Program-made: the position numbers and the translations under genes
Origin: Augochlora pura
Taxonomy: Eukaryota; Arthropoda; Insecta; Hymenoptera; Halictidae
Length of the DNA stretch: 64,000 nt
Direction of reading: 5' to 3'
Assembly: GCF_028453695.1 (NCBI RefSeq)
Contig: NC_135778.1
Span: 29,315,214 to 29,379,213, forward strand
Notes under the pieces: generated by a model
Databases searched by the model: none
Seen by the model: only the letters and a program-made list of their open reading frames with translations
Told to the model about the DNA's origin: nothing
Shown here: positions 61,301 to 64,000 of the stretch, piece by piece
Layout: each line of letters begins with the position of its first letter
How positions within the stretch are numbered: the stretch's first letter is position 1

Positions 61301-64000
61301 CAAAGGTCATCAAAATTAATTTTCCGCGCATCAACCTCGCTCGCAAGAAACTTCGTTAAAGCAGTAAGAAAAAATCGTAGATCAACAATTTTTACGTCAT
61401 TTAAAGTGGACACTCTAATCTTGAAAACCATAACAATTCTAATCCTAGAAAAAATTTTTTAGAAAATTATCTGAATACAAAATTATCCGAGGAGGAGAAA
61501 GCGAAGGATGAAAAATTTTGCATTTCACCGATGTCAAAATATTTTCAATTGCAAATGATCTACAGAGATTATGATCGAGGCTTTTTAAAATCGATCCAGA
61601 TGGTACAGATCATTATACAATTATTTTTACCGAAGATATAACGATTTGAAAATAGAGAACATTGTACTTGAGCCGCGATACCACGTAGAAATTGTTTATA
61701 TTTAATGATACGCATAATTGAGCGACGAATGAACATTTTTCATAATTTTCGTAGATGGTAAAAGGTCGAGCAAGGCCCGGAAGTACAAACGAGAATCGGG
61801 CCGTTCGGTTAACGGCGCGCAGTATATCCGTTGTTCACGAATCAAATGGCACTGGTAAAGTAATTGTAGCACACACAGTGTACAGGTCGGTCCCTAATCC
61901 CGGAATCATAGTATAGCATCGAACACCCCCGTGTTTACGTTGCTTTAATTACGCACTCGCTGTCGCTCTCGCTTTCTAGTTCCCCCCGTTGCGACATCAT
62001 GGCCTCCTGCCTGAAAACATCAAGTCATCCCACGTAAATAACTTGCAACACACTAAATCCCGCCAACCGCGCGCAAATACACCGGCCAATCACCGGTATC
62101 TGTGTTCAACTACTGCAGAATATATATTTATATTCTTAATTATTCATTGGGCGAACTATAGGCATAATACGCGCATACAATAAAAACGTCTACAAACATC
62201 CGGATAATTTATTTTAAAAATAGTTCATGTTTAAAAAATAAAATAAGGTATGACGACTTTAGTGTAAACTTTTTATTTATAACTAGCTAATATCCAATCT
62301 GAAAGAAATTACGTAGAAATTCATCATGGTAATGGTTTAGTTTAAATAATAAATATAGAGAGTGTTATAAAATTATAAAACGTTAACAGTGATTTATAAG
62401 TCCCTTTGCGGTTCGTAGATGTAGATTATGTTAATTAAACTCGCCTAAAAGATATATATAATCAAATTATGCGTTGATAAATTAGTAGAAACATTGCCGG
62501 AGACGATATAATTAATTTATATTTTTAAACCGACTATTATGCTAACCATTAATTTTTAAAAAATAATAAAAAAATAGACTTTTCCATTTTCAAAATGAAC
62601 GATCCACATGCAATGTAAAACGATAAAAATATGTAGTGTAAAATTGGCTAGCGGATATGTTCGATTAATAAAGTTCTGGTATTTTGTGAATAAAAAGAAT
62701 GGGAAAGGGTTAATATATTTTCTAGCCGTAGAGTGGTGCAGGGCGTTGAACATTCGCGAACAGTTGCGAGTAAAAAGTTGCAACGTATCGCTGAAAGTAT
62801 AGAGACGCGCGGAGCGGCGTGTTTAGTAGCGTTAAGGGAGCGTGCAACTATTAATTATGTTTTCGTCGCGTTCAATATTAACCGTCGGATAAATTACTAT
62901 GAAATTACCTTTTCAAGTCGGCGATTTATCCACGTCGTCGCCGACAGGTAAATATTTGATCAGCCAGCCAGTGCGGTAATTCACCTACTCCGAGAACCTT
63001 GTGTTTTAACCATGATACAGCTCTTCTTATTTCATAGCGGCGCACCGATTTATACGGACCGTCTCGGCTTGTGTCAACGGCGCCGCGGCCGCCCTACACC
63101 GTTGAATCCTGATTTTATGATGTTTGCAAACAGCCGCGCGGTTTTGCAACCACTCGAAATATCGAAAATCCGCCCGCCGCGGTGAAAACGTTCACGCTGC
63201 CGGCGGGCAGACATTTTTAATGGTCCACGAACGACTCGTAAATTCCACAAACGATTTCGTCGACTCGTCGTTTCAAAGAGGACACTTTGTTCTCGAAGCT
63301 CGAGGTGGTTTTCACCGTAAGGATATATTTTTTACACGCTGTACATACGTTCAAACTTGTGAAACTTTGGATTGAAGATAACGGGACGGTGGTGCGTTAG
63401 TTTTCTAACTTGTAGAAAAGTATAAAAGCATCGTAGGAAAAAATAGTCTACAGGAGTCAAAAGCTGAAGTTTCGCTTTAAAATAATGAGTCTAGGTAGAC
63501 GTCTGTACGATTTTTTTTCACGGAGATATAGGCGATTAAACTTCCTAGGGATATACAAGGTTGTAGACTGTTCGAGAATACGATCATCCCTCTATTCCAA
63601 ATTACTTCCTGGCACCAAAAAATGTTTTGATAGAAAACCGTTACTAACGTTCAAACTAGATGCTTTGCGCTTCAAAATGAGCCCGATTGCATTGTCCTAT
63701 GATTTTTTCTCACGAAGTTATAGAAGATCGAACTTCCTAGGGACTTATAAGCTTACTGGGGCCCCATTCCAGTGCAAGAACAGGCGAAACACGATAGAAG
63801 AGAGCTTGTATTCGCGTTTAAAACTGTGCCGAGGTCTAAATAAATCAAGCAAACGTTAAATATTAGCAATCCTTTTGTTCCAGTTCCACCAGTTATACAG
63901 GTGAAGGACGAGTTGCTGTTGGCGCCGATCGGCAGCAACGTCGTTCTACGGTGTCGCGTGGAAGCGTCGCCGCTAGCCATGAACACATGGTACAGAAATC
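40963..64000 (+). CDS. DIP/lachesin-like Ig-superfamily cell-surface protein, spliced, 3' end off the window
   Basis: Six exons (40963-41017, 51638-51753, 52756-52941, 56897-57083, 58994-59125, 63884-64000) join in matching phases 1,0,0,1,1 and give 264 residues with no stop. Residues 1-19 form a hydrophobic signal peptide. Ig1 spans about 30-119, with Cys48, Trp60 and Cys109 in the DSGAYMCQVNTDPM motif. Ig2 spans about 126-224, with Cys152, Trp164 and Cys206. Ig3 begins near 227 with Cys249 and Trp261. NHT (35-37) and NDS (102-104) are possible N-glycosylation sites. The VAWIKSD, NTDPM, IPPDI and WKREDG motifs are typical of Dpr-interacting proteins, often named lachesin-like in insect annotations. 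Known family members are neuronal surface receptors whose Ig1 binds Dpr proteins and helps specify synaptic partners. A third Ig domain and a C-terminal anchor signal should follow beyond 64000. The family call is firm; which DIP paralogue it is cannot be decided here. Confidence 0.87.
43124..43144 (+). repeat. 21-G homopolymer in intron 1
   Basis: An uninterrupted G-run flanked by GCGCGGGGGA and CGTCGGTGCG. Its length is likely unreliable in the assembly. It could form a G-quadruplex on one strand. Confidence 0.9.
48880..49215 (+). repeat. 195-bp-family repeat cluster 8 (2 units)
   Basis: Cores at 48983 (GGCTTGTTTTGAAGCTTGGA) and 49177 (GACTCGTTTCAAAGCCTGAA), 194 bp apart, with TGTCCCTAGGAAGTTCGAC upstream of the first. 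Confidence 0.8.
49327..49362. repeat. GA dinucleotide microsatellite
   Basis: About 18 uninterrupted GA units in intron 1 of the DIP-like gene. Confidence 0.95.
50930..51600 (+). repeat. 195-bp-family repeat cluster 9 (4 units), abutting Ig1 exon
   Basis: Cores at 50970, 51161, 51368 and 51561, spaced 191, 207 and 193 bp. The last unit has GGCTCGTTTTATAGCTCGAA and GCGTCTACTTTCG and ends about 40 bp before the Ig1 exon acceptor. Confidence 0.8.
51638..51753 (+). CDS. DIP-like gene, coding exon 2: first half of Ig1
   Basis: The acceptor TTATGTTCCAG ends at 51637 and the donor AAG|GTAACT begins at 51754. The exon encodes residues 20-57, including PEFLAPLENHTVTQGRD and the first Ig1 cysteine in FFTC (residue 48). 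It ends in phase 0 after NHLQPYK, the position where related genes break before VAW. A repeat unit of the 195-bp family ends about 40 bp upstream of the acceptor. Confidence 0.88.
52756..52941 (+). CDS. DIP-like gene, coding exon 3: second half of Ig1
   Basis: The acceptor GTTTTCACAG ends at 52755 and the donor CAG|GTATAG starts at 52942. The 62 codons encode VAWIKSDSRAILAIH through NTDPMRSQ. They include the Ig1 tryptophan (residue 60) and the DSGAYMC motif with Cys109. Both ends are phase 0. This is the most diagnostic exon in the window: the AWIKSD, NPRLSVTH, NTWKLHV and YMCQVNTDPM blocks follow the DIP family pattern closely. Confidence 0.95.
54080..54760 (+). repeat. 195-bp-family repeat cluster 10 (4 units)
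   Basis: Cores at 54150, 54322, 54526 and 54730, spaced 172, 204 and 204 bp. It includes TGTCCTTAGGAAGTTTGACT and AGGCTCGTTTTAAAGCTTGA. The third and fourth units share CTCGAATATTTCCGCGAAGT-like sequence. Confidence 0.85.
56335..56815 (-). repeat. 195-bp-family repeat cluster 11 (3 units, minus)
   Basis: Complemented cores at 56377, 56569 and 56762, spaced 192 and 193 bp. It ends about 80 bp before the Ig2 exon at 56897. Confidence 0.75.
56897..57083 (+). CDS. DIP-like gene, coding exon 4: first half of Ig2
   Basis: The acceptor TATATTCCAG ends at 56896 and the donor AGAG|GTAAGG starts at 57084. The exon carries 62 codons plus one base, residues 120-181. They include KGYMEVLIPPDIVDDES, the first Ig2 cysteine in KLKC (152) and the tryptophan in TVTWKREDGQKI (164). 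It ends in phase 1; the leftover G combines with AG of the next exon to give Glu. A minus-strand cluster of the 195-bp repeat ends about 80 bp upstream. Confidence 0.93.
57100..57600 (+). repeat. tandem repeat, 184-185 bp unit, three copies
   Basis: GGAGCCATCTCGATCGA and variants fall at 57171, 57355 and 57540. Between them TTCCTAAACTC, TTTCCATAA.AATCTCAAAT and AAAAATAT.TTT..CG.AAAT boxes repeat in order. It starts directly after the donor of exon 4. Confidence 0.85.
58610..58890 (-). repeat. 195-bp-family repeat cluster 12 (2 units, minus)
   Basis: Complemented cores at 58655 (CTCTTTAAAATGAGCTTAG) and 58840 (CCTTCAAAATGAGCCTGGTT), 185 bp apart. It ends about 105 bp before exon 5. Confidence 0.75.
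58994..59125 (+). CDS. DIP-like gene, coding exon 5: second half of Ig2
   Basis: The acceptor CCTTCTTTCAG ends at 58993 and the donor CACT|GTACGT starts at 59126. It encodes residues 182-225: EVSMYEGEILELNG, then RQEMGTYLCIASNN with the second Ig2 cysteine (206), then PTVSKRYSVVVH. The EMGTYLCIASN and SVSKR-like blocks are family hallmarks. The exon ends with one base (T), which completes a Phe codon with exon 6. Confidence 0.92.
59250..59530 (+). repeat. minisatellite, 15-bp unit
   Basis: GATTTTCTTATTGTG and close variants repeat head to tail and decay toward the right. The 107-codon hydrophobic frame over it is a five-residue repeat translation, not a gene. Confidence 0.85.
60815..61165 (+). 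repeat. minisatellite, 12-bp unit
   Basis: AAAATCGAATTT with A/T variants (AAAATCGAAATT, AAAATTGTATTT) repeats for about 350 bp within intron 5. The Asp/Phe-rich minus-strand frame here is a by-product. Confidence 0.85.
63410..63770 (-). repeat. 195-bp-family repeat cluster 13 (2 units, minus)
   Basis: Complemented cores at 63476 and 63671, 195 bp apart, with CTTCCTAGGGATATACAAG and CTTCCTAGGGACTTATAAG following them. It ends about 115 bp before the Ig3 exon. The 124-codon plus-strand frame (63485-63859) is a translation of this repeat. Confidence 0.8.
63884..64000 (+). CDS. DIP-like gene, coding exon 6 (partial): start of Ig3
   Basis: The acceptor CTTTTGTTCCAG ends at 63883. The exon begins TT and continues in frame to the window edge. 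It encodes FPPVIQVKDELLLAPIGSN, then VVLRCRVEASP with the first Ig3 cysteine (249), then NTWYRN with the Ig3 tryptophan (261). No stop or donor is reached, so the exon is cut by the window edge. Confidence 0.9.

Larger units (their letters stand above)
51754..63883 (+). other. introns 2-5 of the DIP-like gene
   Basis: Intron 2 (51754-52755) has a short AATTAAATTGAATCG-like simple tract at 52508-52605. Intron 3 (52942-56896) has TATATAAAAT-rich sequence at 53030-53520, a GC-richer non-coding block at 53530-53860, repeat clusters at 54080-54760 and 56335-56815, and a CpG-rich block at 55600-56200. Intron 4 (57084-58993) has a 185-bp tandem at 57100-57600 and a cluster at 58610-58890. Intron 5 (59126-63883) has 15-bp and 12-bp minisatellites, AT-rich sequence at 62200-62700, a GC-rich block near 62800-63260 and a cluster at 63410-63770. 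No extra exon is recognisable. Confidence 0.6.

Noticed and set aside
63485..63859. 124-codon frame just before the Ig3 exon
   Set aside because: It is a translation of two 195-bp repeat units; similar peptides appear wherever the repeat occurs (for example 28965-29180), so it reflects the repeat and not a gene.

Overview
The window looks like a nuclear contig from an arthropod, most likely an insect. A hymenopteran is my guess, from the CpG-rich but AT-interrupted composition and the repeat types. The evidence for a eukaryote is direct: one gene with consistent GT-AG introns, long introns, microsatellites, a decayed Tc1-type transposon and a 100-N scaffold gap. No operon, ribosome binding site, rRNA or CRISPR array is visible, and I found no convincing tRNA.

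Only one protein-coding gene is well supported. It lies on the + strand from 40963 to beyond the right edge. Six coding exons (40963-41017, 51638-51753, 52756-52941, 56897-57083, 58994-59125, 63884-64000+) join in compatible phase. They encode a signal peptide, two complete immunoglobulin domains and the start of a third. The protein belongs to the insect Dpr-interacting protein (DIP)/lachesin-like family of neuronal cell-surface recognition molecules. The 3' exons, which should finish Ig3 and add a C-terminal membrane-anchor signal, are off the window. Intron 1 is 10.6 kb.

The left 40 kb shows no supportable protein gene apart from a dead transposase. It holds a probable MITE-like element with about 120-bp inverted ends (886-1559), minisatellites with 12- to 47-bp units (the longest at 2520-3740, 29-bp unit), simple repeats, and a Tc1/mariner-type element (37939-39632). 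That element has 222-bp inverted repeats, TA target-site duplication and a DD34E transposase broken by three in-frame stops.

The most unusual signal is a degenerate repeat family with a TTTTAAA-centred core recurring about every 190-205 bp. I count 13 clusters of 2-4 units, on both strands, across the window. Four clusters end shortly before exons of the DIP-like gene. Several other local repeats of unrelated sequence (4835-5236 with its inverted copy at 7225-7540, 5873-6435, 16940-17470, 32830-33090, 34080-34400, 57100-57600) have a similar 175-215 bp spacing, close to a nucleosome repeat length. All repeat alignments were made by eye.
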